This document shows, piece by piece, positions 1-9,800 of a stretch of DNA of 64,000 nucleotides. Numbering within the stretch: position 1 is the stretch's first letter; every line of letters starts with the position of its first letter. This DNA is from Chrysophaeum taylorii (lineage: Eukaryota; Sar; Pelagophyceae; Pelagomonadales; Pelagomonadaceae), in assembly GCA_029834535.1 (NCBI GenBank), contig JAQMWT010000634.1, positions 38,314 through 102,313 on the forward strand. The letters run 5' to 3'. The notes below the pieces were generated by a model that was given only the letters and a program-made list of their open reading frames with translations, was not told the origin of the DNA and did no database searches. The translations under genes were made by a program, and so were the position numbers.

Positions 1-299
1 CGATCGGCGATTGGCACCGACACGGAGCCCCACTAGCAGCAGCAGCAGCGCACGGAGATGCGAGACAGGACCGGTCCGGGCCGACCATGGTCGGCATTCC
101 AAAAAAAAAACCCACTGCCCCCCTGGCCTGGACGCGCGCAGATTGTAGCGACCACGTCACATAGATAGTCGCGCGGCTCGCTCGCTCGCGCGAAAGTAGG
201 CACGTAGGAGGAGGTGCAATATCTGTGCGCGATGACGAGAACGATAGACGACGCGAAGCAGGGTGTGGGGCGGATCCGAGAAAAAAAACAGAGAGGGCG
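1..299. other. Intergenic, nothing recognised
   Basis: This stretch lies downstream of the SRP receptor beta gene on the minus strand. It has a short CAG run near 40-52, an A-run near 101-110 and GC-rich simple sequence near 165-190. I see no convincing coding region or RNA gene; it probably contains the 3' UTR of the neighbouring gene. Confidence 0.5.
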
Positions 300-998
300 C
301 TATGATGAGGGCGTCGTCGAGACGAGACCGGTTTGGACGAAGGCGCGAACGGGAGAAAGGTCGTCGTTCTTGACGGATATGGGGAGAAAGGTGATCGGGC
401 AGGGGGAATGTTGGTCGAAGGAAAAGACCCTACCCTCGACGCCCAGCTGGGCGGGTTGTTGTTTGTCGTCGTCGTCGTCGATCGAGCGGAGCGCGTGAGC
501 CGTCTTCCGAAGCGTTTCGATTTCGTTCATGAGCATGAGCTTGACGCGCTGCGGTGTTTTTGCCGTAGCTTTGTCGGTCTTGTTGCAGATGAGGAGGACG
601 GGCGGGGGTCGCTTGGCGTTTTGGAAAGCGGTGAGGACCTGGAAGAGGAGCTCGGCGGCTGGCTTGGCCTGCGCGGCCATAGCTGCCGCGTCGACGAGCA
701 TGACGAGCTTGGTTGCTCGGTCGAGTTCGTCCTTGAGTCCCCCGCGAAGGCGGTAGTGTCCCGGAAAGTCGACGAGGGCGACGTCGCCGACTTGACCCTG
801 GTTGCTCTGCATCGAACTGACCGTGTCGCAGTGCTCGTCCTCGGTGAGGCGATAGAACAGCAGCGTCTTGCCGGCGCCGCAGGGTCCAATCAGGACGACG
901 GCCGCGGGGCGCCGCGGCGTGCGGAGAGCAAAGATGGCCACGGCGGTGACGAGCACCGCGACAAATAGCAGCAGCAACAAACTCCCCCACCACCACAT
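300..998 (-). CDS. SRPRB: Signal recognition particle receptor subunit beta (SRPRB-like GTPase)
   Basis: A 232-residue protein with an N-terminal membrane anchor (about residues 4-25) followed by a small Ras/Arf-like GTPase domain. Visible GTPase motifs are the P-loop GPCGAGKT (38-45), G3 DFPGH (77-81) and G4 NKTD (139-142). The N-terminal anchor plus DFPGH instead of the usual DxxGQ is typical of SRP receptor beta. In other eukaryotes this subunit anchors SRP receptor alpha at the ER membrane and helps deliver ribosome-nascent-chain complexes to the translocon. It is single-exon here, with length close to the family norm. Its start lies 82 bases from that of the divergent EF-hand gene, so the two probably share a promoter region. 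An Arf/Arl protein is the main alternative, but the anchor argues against it. Confidence 0.88.
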   Translation of the reverse strand: MWWWGSLLLLLFVAVLVTAVAIFALRTPRRPAAVVLIGPCGAGKTLLFYRLTEDEHCDTVSSMQSNQGQVGDVALVDFPGHYRLRGGLKDELDRATKLVMLVDAAAMAAQAKPAAELLFQVLTAFQNAKRPPPVLLICNKTDKATAKTPQRVKLMLMNEIETLRKTAHALRSIDDDDDKQQPAQLGVEGRVFSFDQHSPCPITFLPISVKNDDLSPVRAFVQTGLVSTTPSS

Positions 999-1080
999 CT
1001 GAGAAGCAGCAGCTTTGTGTTTTCAACGGCTCACCAACGGTCCTCGAGGGCTTCGCGGAAGTCGGGCCGCCGCCGCCGCT
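999..1080. promoter_or_regulatory. Putative bidirectional promoter between SRPRB and EF-hand gene
   Basis: Only 82 bases separate the two divergent start codons (998 on minus, 1081 on plus). Any promoters must overlap here or lie inside the 5' coding sequences. No TATA box is obvious. The regulatory role is inferred from the layout only. Confidence 0.4.
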
Positions 1081-1896
1081 ATGGCAGAAGTTGAGGACCA
1101 GAGGCTGGTGCGGACCGATACGACGGTGGACCGATTTTCCGAGTTGTGCCTGAAAGATGCGACGGATCAAGCCGAGTTTTTTCTCAAGTCGTTCATCTTC
1201 GCCTTGGGGGATTCATGGAAGGAAGTTCCCGCGCTGTGCAGCGAGTTCACGAAGCACGCGAAAGCGACGGGACCCTCGGATCGGTACATGAGCCACATCC
1301 AGGCGGCAGACTTTTTGCAAAAGAATGACATCACGCGGACGGGTCTCGAGCGGCGCCGAGAAATCGAGGACATTGACTTTAACCACGACGGCAAGATCGT
1401 CTTCGTCGAGTATTTGCTCATGCACTACAAGGTGATGATCTTGCGGGAATTTTACTCGCGCCACCAGAAGGAACCCGAGGAGGACTTGACGGGGACGGGG
1501 GTCGGACTCGTCGGGGTCGGCGACAAGCTCCTCGAGGAACTGTTTACCATGCCGCACGGTCTCTCGCCGCAGCTCGAGGCCGCGCTCGAGGAGTTCACGG
1601 CCGACAAGAAGAAGCGCGAGGAAAAGGTCAAGACCCTCGAAGACAAGGCGGCCAAGGGGGGGGTCCTCGGCATGGCGGCGAAGAACGAGCTCATTATCCT
1701 CAACCAGGCAGACACGACCGAGCTCAATCGCATCGAACTCACGCTCAACGCCGCCAAGCGCAAGGCCGCCAAGCAGAGCGGCGAGGAGGCTGTCACCAAA
1801 GCGAAGGAGGCCGAGGAAAAGGCGAAAAAGGAAGAGCACGCGCGCCGCCGAGCCACGATGAAACAGCGCGCTTCCATCTTCGAAAAACCCAAGTAG
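1081..1896 (+). CDS. EF-hand protein with charged coiled-coil C-terminus
   Basis: A 271-residue soluble protein. I chose the ATG at 1081 because the frame upstream of it is short, GC-rich and reaches into the divergent gene's flank. One canonical 12-residue EF-hand loop (DFNHDGKIVFVE, about residues 99-110) has acidic residues at positions 1, 5 and 12, so calcium binding is likely. A weaker partner helix-loop precedes it. The last roughly 110 residues are rich in Lys, Glu, Ala and Arg and should form a long helix or coiled coil, ending in a basic tail. No signal peptide or membrane segment is seen. I do not recognise a named orthologue; a calcium-responsive structural or flagellar protein is possible but not shown. 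Confidence 0.75.
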   Translation: MAEVEDQRLVRTDTTVDRFSELCLKDATDQAEFFLKSFIFALGDSWKEVPALCSEFTKHAKATGPSDRYMSHIQAADFLQKNDITRTGLERRREIEDIDFNHDGKIVFVEYLLMHYKVMILREFYSRHQKEPEEDLTGTGVGLVGVGDKLLEELFTMPHGLSPQLEAALEEFTADKKKREEKVKTLEDKAAKGGVLGMAAKNELIILNQADTTELNRIELTLNAAKRKAAKQSGEEAVTKAKEAEEKAKKEEHARRRATMKQRASIFEKPK

Positions 1897-2326
1897 GCCC
1901 GTCTTCTTCTTCGCGGCGACGACGGACGACGGCGAGAGAGTGAGAGAGAGAAAACAGGAGGAGGAGGACGACTCGCGAGAGTACCACTTGCGCAAGCAGC
2001 AACTACGACCAACCGACCGACCACCACCACCGCCAAGCCAAACACACGCTCTCGTGTGTGTTGCGCCGTTAGGTACTACACCACGGTAGTGCTACCACGA
2101 CGTCATAATATATCATATTATATTTGTGCCCCCCCCCCCTTCCTCTCTCCTTCTCTCTGGGCAGTGGTTTCTTCTTCGGGAACACCGTTAATTAGTAAGA
2201 AGCGGCTGCGGCGGCGGCGGCGGCGGCGGCTAGGGCTGTGGACAAACATGGCCAGGTTTTTTGGTGCGTGCTCTCGAGCTTTTAAAAGCGGAAGAAGGCG
2301 GCATCGACAGGCGGGGCACCACACGC
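1897..2326. other. Convergent intergenic region
   Basis: This holds the 3' flanks of two convergent genes. It has GA-rich and CT-rich simple sequence, a C-run near 2130-2138 and a GCG trinucleotide run near 2210-2230. Nothing coding is supported. Confidence 0.5.
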
Positions 2327-2929
2327 TTAAAAGTAGGGGAAGCCCTTGCCGGTGAGCACTGCCTGCGTGACAACACCCGAGAACGCAAACATGGCGAGGC
2401 GGCAGTGAGTAATTTCCTTGAGCTGCATGTCGGCCTTGGCTTCGGGCGTGCCAGCCCAGTCGAGCGGGTCGAGGCTGAAGTCGCCAGGTTCGCGGTCCGA
2501 GCCCTCCCACATCATCTGGGAGACAGCAATGGTGGAGAAGGTCTCGGCGAAGCCGATCCAGAGGAGGAGTTGCTGCATCGCGCCGTAGGAAGTAGCGACG
2601 TCGTGGGCGGCAACCGAGGAGACCTTGTGCATCTCCCCCGGGAGCGTCAAGCCGAGGTCGGTCGCGACGAAGCCCGTCCACGCGAGCATGCAGATCCGGC
2701 CGTGCTTGAGCTCGGCTTCGCGCAGCCACTTGATGTCGAACACCTCCGAGAAGCCCAGGGGATCGAAGCCAACATCGCCAGCGTAAGTACCGTCGAGCGC
2801 CGCCGGCTTCTCCATGAAGGGAAGGGCCTTGGACGCCTCGTTCAGCACGACCTTGGAGGGGGTCTGCTGGGCGGGGGTGTGGATGAAGGCGGCGACCGGC
2901 GCGGCGAGCAGGACAACCTTGCTGAACAT
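2327..2929 (-). CDS. Fucoxanthin/chlorophyll a/c light-harvesting protein
   Basis: A 200-residue member of the light-harvesting complex family. It begins with a hydrophobic presequence ending APVAAF (about 10-15), resembling the conserved Ala-Phe junction of bipartite targeting peptides used for four-membrane plastids. The mature part has the conserved FDPLGF, then three helices: helix 1 with ELKHGR, helix 2 around LLWIGFAETF and helix 3 with EITHCR. The Glu-x-x-His-x-Arg patterns of helices 1 and 3 are chlorophyll ligands and inter-helix salt bridges in this family. It would act in thylakoids to feed energy to photosystems. The type (Lhcf, Lhcr or other) cannot be fixed by eye. It lies downstream of the kinase gene on the same strand. 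Confidence 0.92.
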   Translation of the reverse strand: MFSKVVLLAAPVAAFIHTPAQQTPSKVVLNEASKALPFMEKPAALDGTYAGDVGFDPLGFSEVFDIKWLREAELKHGRICMLAWTGFVATDLGLTLPGEMHKVSSVAAHDVATSYGAMQQLLLWIGFAETFSTIAVSQMMWEGSDREPGDFSLDPLDWAGTPEAKADMQLKEITHCRLAMFAFSGVVTQAVLTGKGFPYF

Positions 2930-3085
2930 CGCGCAGCGATCTGTGTTTGAAGCACAAAGGATCGTCTACTAATAAAGGGGTTCGGATGAACGAATATTAT
3001 TATCCTCCTCCGCCAACACGTCCCAACACTTTCTGACACCCTGCTCGAAAAAGGGGGGCTCGACGACATGACGCGGGTTCGTTGC

Positions 3086-4952
3086 TCAAATACGAGAGGT
3101 CGTCTCGGCCGGCATCCGAGACTGATGCGCAGATGACGAGGAGGCCGCGGGCGCCGCCGACGCGGGTTTTGGAGCGGGAGGGGGGGCGATGAAGCGGTGC
3201 TTGATGCAGTCCGAAATGAGGGGTCGATTGTCGGGGTTGAGCGCCGAGCACTGCTCGAGGAGATCCGCGAGGTCGAGGACGGCCTTGTGGTCGTCGGCGC
3301 CCGCTTTCTTGGCGAGAAATAGCTGGGAGATCGTCGTTTTTGGTTTGAGGATGTCGACGAACGTGAGGCGGGCCTCGTTCGTCCGCTCGTCGACGGTGCG
3401 CTGCTGGAACTTGAACGTGCCGTCGAGATCCTGGAAGTGCGGGTCCAACACCAACAAGTCCCGGTAGACGCGGACGTGGGCCTTGAGCATCTTCACGGGA
3501 AACCGTCCTTTGAGGTCCATCATCTTGGCGAGCATCTGGTTGTTGTTGACGCCAACGAACATAACGCGACCGGCGTACAACTCGAATAAACACGTCGCGA
3601 CGGACCAAAGGTCGATGCGCGCGTCGTACTTGAGGCCCAGAATGATCTCGGGCGCGCGATAGAATCTCGAGACGAGGTATGGCGCGGGGTCGGCGGGGTC
3701 GCTCTCGCGAAAGGCCGACCCGAAGTCGCACACCTTGACGATCGAGTTGTTGTCGCTGACGAGGATATTGTCGGGCTTGATGTCGGCGTGAACGATCTGG
3801 GTCTTTCTCAGATGACGGAGCGCGGCGAACAACTGCCTCGCGTAGGCGCGCACGGCGATGATGTTGATCCCCACGTTCTTGCCGTACTTGCGCAACACCT
3901 CCCTCAGGTTCATCGCCATGGACTCGAAAACGAGCGCCGTGTGGTTCCGGTGCTGCGTCGACGAGAGCAACCGCACGCAGTGGCACTTGTCGTCGGGGTC
4001 CTTGGCCGCGATTTCGTGCAAGATCTGAATCTCCTTGACGGCGGCCTTGGTCATCGTCTCGTTGTTCCTAATCATCTTGACGGCGACGAGCCGCTCGCCC
4101 GCCTCGTGGTCCTTGGCGCGCAGCACCGAAGAGAACACGCCGCGGCCCACAACGCCGAGGACGCGGTACCGGTCGTCGATCATCTCGCCCGGGCGCGCCA
4201 TGTAGTACCCCTCGCCGTCGTCCCAGTTCGTCTGTTCCTCCGCGAGCTGCGCGGCCGTCGCGCGACGCGCCAAGTGCGGATTCTCGACCACCTCCGACGG
4301 CTCGTCCTCGCCAAACATGTCGAACGTTGCGCTCTCCTTTCGCTCCTCCGCGAGACCCAGAGACGTTTGCTTGTACTTGATCGGCTCGACCACCGCCTCG
4401 GAGGGGGCGGCAGCCGGCGACGTAGCCTCGACGACTTCTTCCTCGAATTCCTTTTCCTTGCATCGATGCTTGGCGACCTGCGATACGCGCCAGAGGTCAC
4501 GACAATCACAGAGCTTTTAAGTTGACCTCCTCGTGGAGCTGCGACGCCGGAGCCCCACGATCGCCTGCGCGAGGACACGCGCTCAGTATCTCGAGACGCT
4601 CGGGACCTACCTCGCGTTTCGCGCGTCGTTCCGCAGCCCTCCGCGCCTCGACTTCTTCGTCATCCTCCTCGTCCCCGAACCCCGCGAGCTCTGCTTCGTC
4701 GATCTCCTCTTCCTCGTCCTCCTCAACCGCCACTTCGTCCAACTTCTTCGAGCTCGGCGCCTTCTTCTCGATCCGCGACCGTTCCCGCGGCGAGATGCCA
4801 TAATGGTCGTCGCTCCGACGCCGCCGATCAGGCGACCGATACCGCCGCCGCTTCGACCCTTCGTCGCGATGATGGTGGTTCCGATCGCGCCGCCGACGCC
4901 GGTCCCTGTCCTCGTCGCGACGCCTGTCCTCTTCGCGCCTGCGTCGCTCCAT
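3086..4952 (-). CDS. PRPF4B: PRP4-type splicing kinase (PRPF4B-like), two exons
   Basis: Two exons: 4952-4611 and 4477-3086, with a 133-nt GT-AG intron (4610-4478, donor GTAGGT, acceptor CGCAG) in phase 0; 577 residues. Exon 1 encodes an Arg/Ser- and Asp/Glu-rich tail like the RS domain of PRP4 kinases, but short. Exon 2 has the family hallmark FDMFGEDE and NWDDGEGYY ahead of a complete kinase domain: Gly-rich loop VGRGVFSSV, Lys in VAVKMIRNN, HADIKPDN (HAD instead of HRD, as in PRP4 kinases), DFGSAF and YRAPEI. In animals and fission yeast the kinase acts on tri-snRNP proteins during spliceosome activation. The exon-2 frame has no ATG at its 5' end, which supports the splice. Additional upstream exons cannot be excluded. 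Confidence 0.88.
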
Positions 4953-5096
4953 TGCCTGAAAACAACAATATAACCACTACATGCATACATAAATATATAC
5001 ATATATACAGCAAGCCCCACAAAACCACCCACATCCTTCATGCCCCCCACACACACCCCCTTCTTAGCAGTCGGACCTTTAAAGACACACAAATCC
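4953..5096. other. Flank with a dispersed C-rich/CACACA motif
   Basis: This lies between the kinase start and the copia 5' LTR. Bases 5025-5090 carry a motif repeated elsewhere in the window: a CCACATCCTTCATGCC-type stretch, a CACACACCCCC run, then CTTAGCAGTCG and TTTAAAGACACAC. Related copies lie near 13515-13580, 55003-55045, 55445-55500 and 56765-56830. Its last five bases (AATCC, 5092-5096) are the left target duplication of the copia element. Confidence 0.6.
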
Positions 5097-5508
5097 TGTG
5101 AGGAAGCTATGACACTTACCCCTGCACCACGTATCCATATCCCTACGTCATTCCCTTAATACAGGGTCGGATAAGAAAGTTCGTACGAGCCGTTAACTAT
5201 GTTTCAGTTTGTACTAAGACATACTCAACGGATCGCTGAGCTATGTTCATTTGTACTCAAGCAGTATGTGCCGCCACGCCGCGAGATCGTCGCGATGGAA
5301 CTAGTCCCCATAGTGAAGTCGGCATCCTTTCGTCCCCTCATGCAAAAAAAGGAAAAAGCCCACGCGTTGTAGGACCCGTCGTTGCGGCGCGGGCTAGTCT
5401 CGTTTTCTTATCCGACCCTAACCTGGGCCTTATCGCTAGAGTAACGCCCACACTCCTGTTGTCTTTAAATGTCGACTGGTAAGAGGGGGGGGCACTCCTG
5501 TAGTCACA
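5097..5508 (+). repeat. 5' LTR of copia-A, with insertions
   Basis: It matches the 95-bp 3' LTR at both ends but is interrupted by the inverted-repeat element at 5163-5419 and by about 30 bases around 5463-5490. The second insertion is flanked on both sides by a CACTCCTGT-type duplicate. The LTR ends at 5508 just before the TGG of the primer-binding site. Confidence 0.88.
5163..5419 (+). mobile_element. 257-bp inverted-repeat element (MITE-like), copy 1
   Basis: It has terminal inverted repeats AGGGTCGGATAAGAAA / TTTCTTATCCGACCCT and no coding capacity. Comparison with uninterrupted LTR copies (10600-10625, 30876-30900) shows the LTR sequence CCTTA on both sides, consistent with a target duplication plus a few extra bases outside the repeats. 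Two near-identical copies in opposite orientation lie at 48034-48290 and 54629-54885. Superfamily is not assigned, because the apparent duplication length differs between copies. Confidence 0.88.
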
Positions 5509-5609
5509 TGGCAGCAGGTGTTCTCCACGGTCGACCCTCTGCTTGACTTCGTGGCGACTCCTCCTCGGCTTCAGTTCATTGCTACGTGTTCGGTTCGTTC
5601 TCGTCTATC

Positions 5610-6806
5610 ATGTCCTCGATCGAAATTAAAGATAGCAAGCTTTCGCAAAAACTTGATGCCTTCAGCGGTGAGCGACATCTTTTCCACCAATGGACACGGC
5701 GCCTTGAAAACATGATCATTTCCACCGGCGATCGCATTATTTTGACCAACGACACTTGGACAAGCATTTCCACCTCTGGCTGCTCTCAAGAAGAATTTGG
5801 TGTCAAGCAGCAACGTTGGTACTCTGCACTGTTCATGGCGCTCCCCATGCATGATACTGATCGTGCGGATATCCATGAAAACCGCGATATGAACTTCACG
5901 CGGCTTTACAAGCGCATTACCGATGTTTACATGGGCCATGGGGATCGTGTCGCTCAGTCTGCAATTACTTCCTTGCATTCCTTGGTATGCAACAATATCG
6001 ATGAACTTGAGTCTTTTCTTAACAAGTTCATCACCGGTGTTCAAGTTGCTCGGCATCATCAAGATTTCCCTGACACTCTTGCATTGCAATTGCTTCAGAC
6101 AAAAATCCCCGACTCGATCTTGTCTAAGGATCTCATTGCACTTGACCCTAAACTGCGCACATATGATGGTTTCGTTGATCGCCTCAACAGTAAAGTCTTC
6201 GATTATCTTCAGACCAAGTCTGCGCTTGTCCATGCTACGCTCCGTGAGGGTCCCCGCCGTCGTGAACGTTGCAACTTTTGCGGTCGTACCAACCATCCTT
6301 CGGATAAATGCCTTCATCGTCTCAATGCTTTGCGCTCCCAACAACGTTCACGCCCTCGCCCACCTTTCCGTTCCAGGCCTTCGCCTCCATTTTCCCGTGG
6401 CTCTTTCCATCGCAAGCGCCCACGCCCTACTGACCTTTGTCACTTTTGTGGCATTCCTTACCATCACCAGAAGGATTGTCGTAAGCGCCAGCGCTATCTT
6501 CTCTCTCAAGCCTCAGCCCGCCCTCGCCCTCGCCCTCGTCCCCAATACCCACCTCGACCCCATCCACCATTCTACCAAAACTATCTTTCCGCCCCCATCC
6601 CACTCTTGCCCCCCTCTCAACCCTCTCCGCCGCTTCTTGCGTTGCCACCCTCCACCACACCCTCTGTCCCGCCTTCCACCGCCGTCTCCCCTCCTGACCC
6701 ATCTCTTTCTGCACCCACCTATCCGTCTTTCAATTTCCATCTCCCCCTCCATTCACCAAGTCCTTTCCTCCACCAATGCCCTTACCGCTCTGCTCACCGC
6801 CCGTGA
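5610..6806 (+). CDS. gag: copia-A Gag polyprotein
   Basis: A 398-residue open frame starting at the ATG in MSSIEIKDSK. The first roughly 200 residues resemble a UBN2/copia-type capsid region (for example a VCNNIDELESFLNKF segment). Two CX2CX4HX4C zinc knuckles follow: CNFCGRTNHPSDKC (about residue 220) and CHFCGIPYHHQKDC (about residue 280). A long Pro/Ser-rich tail ends the frame, overlapping the start of the protease frame. The product would package element RNA into virus-like particles. The frame is intact. The start of a degraded sister copy is recognisable at 26523. Confidence 0.88.
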   Translation: MSSIEIKDSKLSQKLDAFSGERHLFHQWTRRLENMIISTGDRIILTNDTWTSISTSGCSQEEFGVKQQRWYSALFMALPMHDTDRADIHENRDMNFTRLYKRITDVYMGHGDRVAQSAITSLHSLVCNNIDELESFLNKFITGVQVARHHQDFPDTLALQLLQTKIPDSILSKDLIALDPKLRTYDGFVDRLNSKVFDYLQTKSALVHATLREGPRRRERCNFCGRTNHPSDKCLHRLNALRSQQRSRPRPPFRSRPSPPFSRGSFHRKRPRPTDLCHFCGIPYHHQKDCRKRQRYLLSQASARPRPRPRPQYPPRPHPPFYQNYLSAPIPLLPPSQPSPPLLALPPSTTPSVPPSTAVSPPDPSLSAPTYPSFNFHLPLHSPSPFLHQCPYRSAHRP

Positions 6807-9800
6807 GCGCGACTACCTGCACAGCAACAACCTTCGCCTCGTTGTCTACGATACAGGTGCCAACGTCAATCTCTTCAATTCCCCTGCTGGTTTCACTGAC
6901 CTTGACAACACTCAACAGCACTCAATCACTTCTGCTATCGGCACTGGCTCTGTTTCCGGTTCTGGCACTGCTCACTTAACGTTCCCTTCAATTGGTCCTC
7001 TTGACAATCGTGGTCTTCCTTCTCCTGCACCCACTCTTTCCGCCCCTCATGACATCCATGTCGCGTTCCCGCATACCCTCATCTCTCCTGGCCTAGGTGA
7101 CAAACGGATTCTTTCGGATCATGCCCTTGAGCAAGTTGGTTACGATTGTCATACGATTCAGGATGTTGGCCCTACTCATCCGCAACGACTCTTACGTCAT
7201 CGCCAAACGCATCACGTTATTCCCCTGCTTCGTCGCTGTGGTCTTCTTTTGATCGTCTGTTGGATCGGCAATACGACCGCTGCGCCCTACGCGGACTTCG
7301 TTTCACCTTTTGTGGCATTTTCTTCTTGCCCTCGCGTACATGACCCTTGTGCGTTTCCCGTTGTGTCTCAACGCACCCAACTTACCTTCGACCTTTGGCA
7401 TGCTCGTCTTGGTCACTATAGTCCCTCTTACATCCGACGTTTGTCTTCTCTCGCCGTTGGCGCACCGCTTTTCCCCAGCTCCGCGTCTCCTTCTTTTCGT
7501 CATGCTTGTGCTCTAGGTAAATTGCATGCTGCGCATGTTGGCCCACGTAAAGCACATGCCTCCACATCCACTTCTCTTCTTGCCACCGATCCTTTGTCCC
7601 GTCCACGTGCCGTTGCTCCTTATCTTATTATCCACGCTGATCTCATGTATACCGGTATTCCTTCTTTCATCTACCAAGACCGCGCCATCCTTACGTTTGT
7701 TGATGATCATACGCGCCGCCGCACACGTTACTTTGCCCCCCGCCACGATGCACTTACGAACGCTCGTCAACTCGAACTTTTTCTGTCTACCGTAGTTCGC
7801 CCATTTGGATATCGCATCGCCCTCATCTACACCGATCGTGACCGCTCTCTTATGGGCCAATTCGAAACCTTCTGTCTGGGCAACAACATCGCCCTCAAAC
7901 GGGCTCCTGCTGCTCAGTCCAAAACTACACAGGCGCACGCTTTTTCTGGTGTTGTGGAACGCTCTCATCGCGCAACTGCTGATATTACTCGCACTCTTTT
8001 AGTGCATGCGCACCGCCCACCTGATTTTTGGCGTTGGGCCATGGAAACGGCTGACTTCATCTCCGAGCGCATGCCAAACGCCTCTAACCCTGGTTCCATG
8101 ACGCCATATGAAATGCTGCACGAGGCTCTGCCCCGTGTCGATTTTCTTCGTGTTTGGGGCTGTCCTGCTGCTATTCTTACTGGCGACAAATGGCATACCA
8201 AAGCTATAACCGGTATCTTCATTGGGTATCCCTCTGCCGGACCCGGTTATCGCATATTGCTTCAACGCACCACTGGTCCCGTCATCCATACATCTATTCA
8301 CGTTGTTTTTGACGAAAATTTTGCCATGCGTAAGTCTCTGTCCTCCCAACCCCTTCCTCCTTTTCTTGTGGATTCTCGTTTCCCTGACTTATTTTATTAT
8401 GACCCTCGTTTGTCTTCCGCTGTTGCTCCCTTGTCTTCTGTTTTTGATGCTCAGGAGCCGGCCTTATCGGGACTGATCACCCCAGAAACAATACCACAAC
8501 CGTCAACGGACAATACGAAAAGTGCACCATTACGTCGAGCCAAACGGGGCAGACCGCGCAAAGTCGACCAAAGCGCATTACCAACAACCACGAACAAACC
8601 ATCGAACTTTCATTCTAGCGTTTGTCCACAACGCAACGTCAATTCTGTTTGCCCCCAACGTAATGTCGATTCTGTTTCCTCCTGTCACTCTCTGTATGTC
8701 TCTTATTCTAGCTTTCGTTTGTTAGTTCATTATGTCTTCCTTCCCCTTTGTCTAGCTCATACCATTGTTGATCCCCATGCTGTCCATGTCCATTATTCTG
8801 CTTCTGAAGAAACCTCTCAGTATTCATACAATGACGATGGAGCTATCACTTCCACCCATTTACGCGAAGCTTTAGCTCAGACAAATCCTGAGCGCCCTGG
8901 CTGGTTGCAAGCCATCGCCAAAGAATATCATTCCCTCGGTCAGCTTGGTTGTTGGGATGTTGTTCGCGTTCCTTCGACTTTTTCTGGCAACATCTGTACC
9001 CTCAAGTGGATCCTCCGCAAGAAGTATGAATCTGGCCGCTTCAAATCGTACAAGGCTCGCCTCGTTGTCCGCGGTTACACCCAGGTTCACGGCATTGATT
9101 ATCACGATACTTATTCCCTAGTTGCCAACATCGTCACCATCCGTTTCTTTCTAACTTTTGTTGCTGTTCATGACTGGGATTTGCACAAGTTGGATGTCAG
9201 CTCCGCTTTTATCCAAGCTCCCATTGACGAAGACATCTATGTCTGGCCACCCGAAGGCTATGCTCCTCGCCAACCCACCGATGGTTCCAAAATCGTTTAC
9301 AAGCTCCGTCGCTCTTGGTATTGTTGCAAACAAGCTTGTCGTAATTGGCGGCTTTATTTGGAACGCTTCCTTGTCAATGATTGTGGTTTCGTCCGCGGAT
9401 CTGGTGACACTTGCAGTTACAAGCTCGTACTTAATTCTACCGTTGTCCTACGTCTCGTTCTTGTCGTTGATGATCTTCTTGTGGCGCACCCTCGTCATTG
9501 CCTTGGCCATTACCAAGCCTTCTTCCTCCGTTTCCGAACCTTCACTGACGTCAACGAGCTTGATCTAACCACTTACGTTGGTCTCCGCATTGCGCGTGAT
9601 CGCCCACGTCGCACGCTCACTATCGACCAATCCCATGCTATCCGTGAAATCCTTACCGAACATCGCTTCATCAACAGTAAACCAGAACTGACTCCCGCTC
9701 CCAAAGGTCTTCATCTTTCTGCGGCTGATTGTCCTGCTCCTGGCTCTCCCGATCACGTCTTCATGGCACGCATCCCTTTTCGTCGTATTGTTGGCTGTGT

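Noticed and set aside
2118-2957. 279-codon frame over the light-harvesting gene
   Set aside because: A different frame of the same DNA; the light-harvesting frame has all helices and chlorophyll-ligand motifs.
3000-3986. 328-codon minus-strand frame overlapping the PRP4 kinase
   Set aside because: It is a shadow of the kinase exon in another frame, with no motif and an Arg-rich composition.
5923-6735. First 270 codons of the 1379-codon frame before the copia protease
   Set aside because: They overlap the real Gag frame with zinc knuckles; the peptide is a shadow translation. Only the part from about 6740 is Pol.
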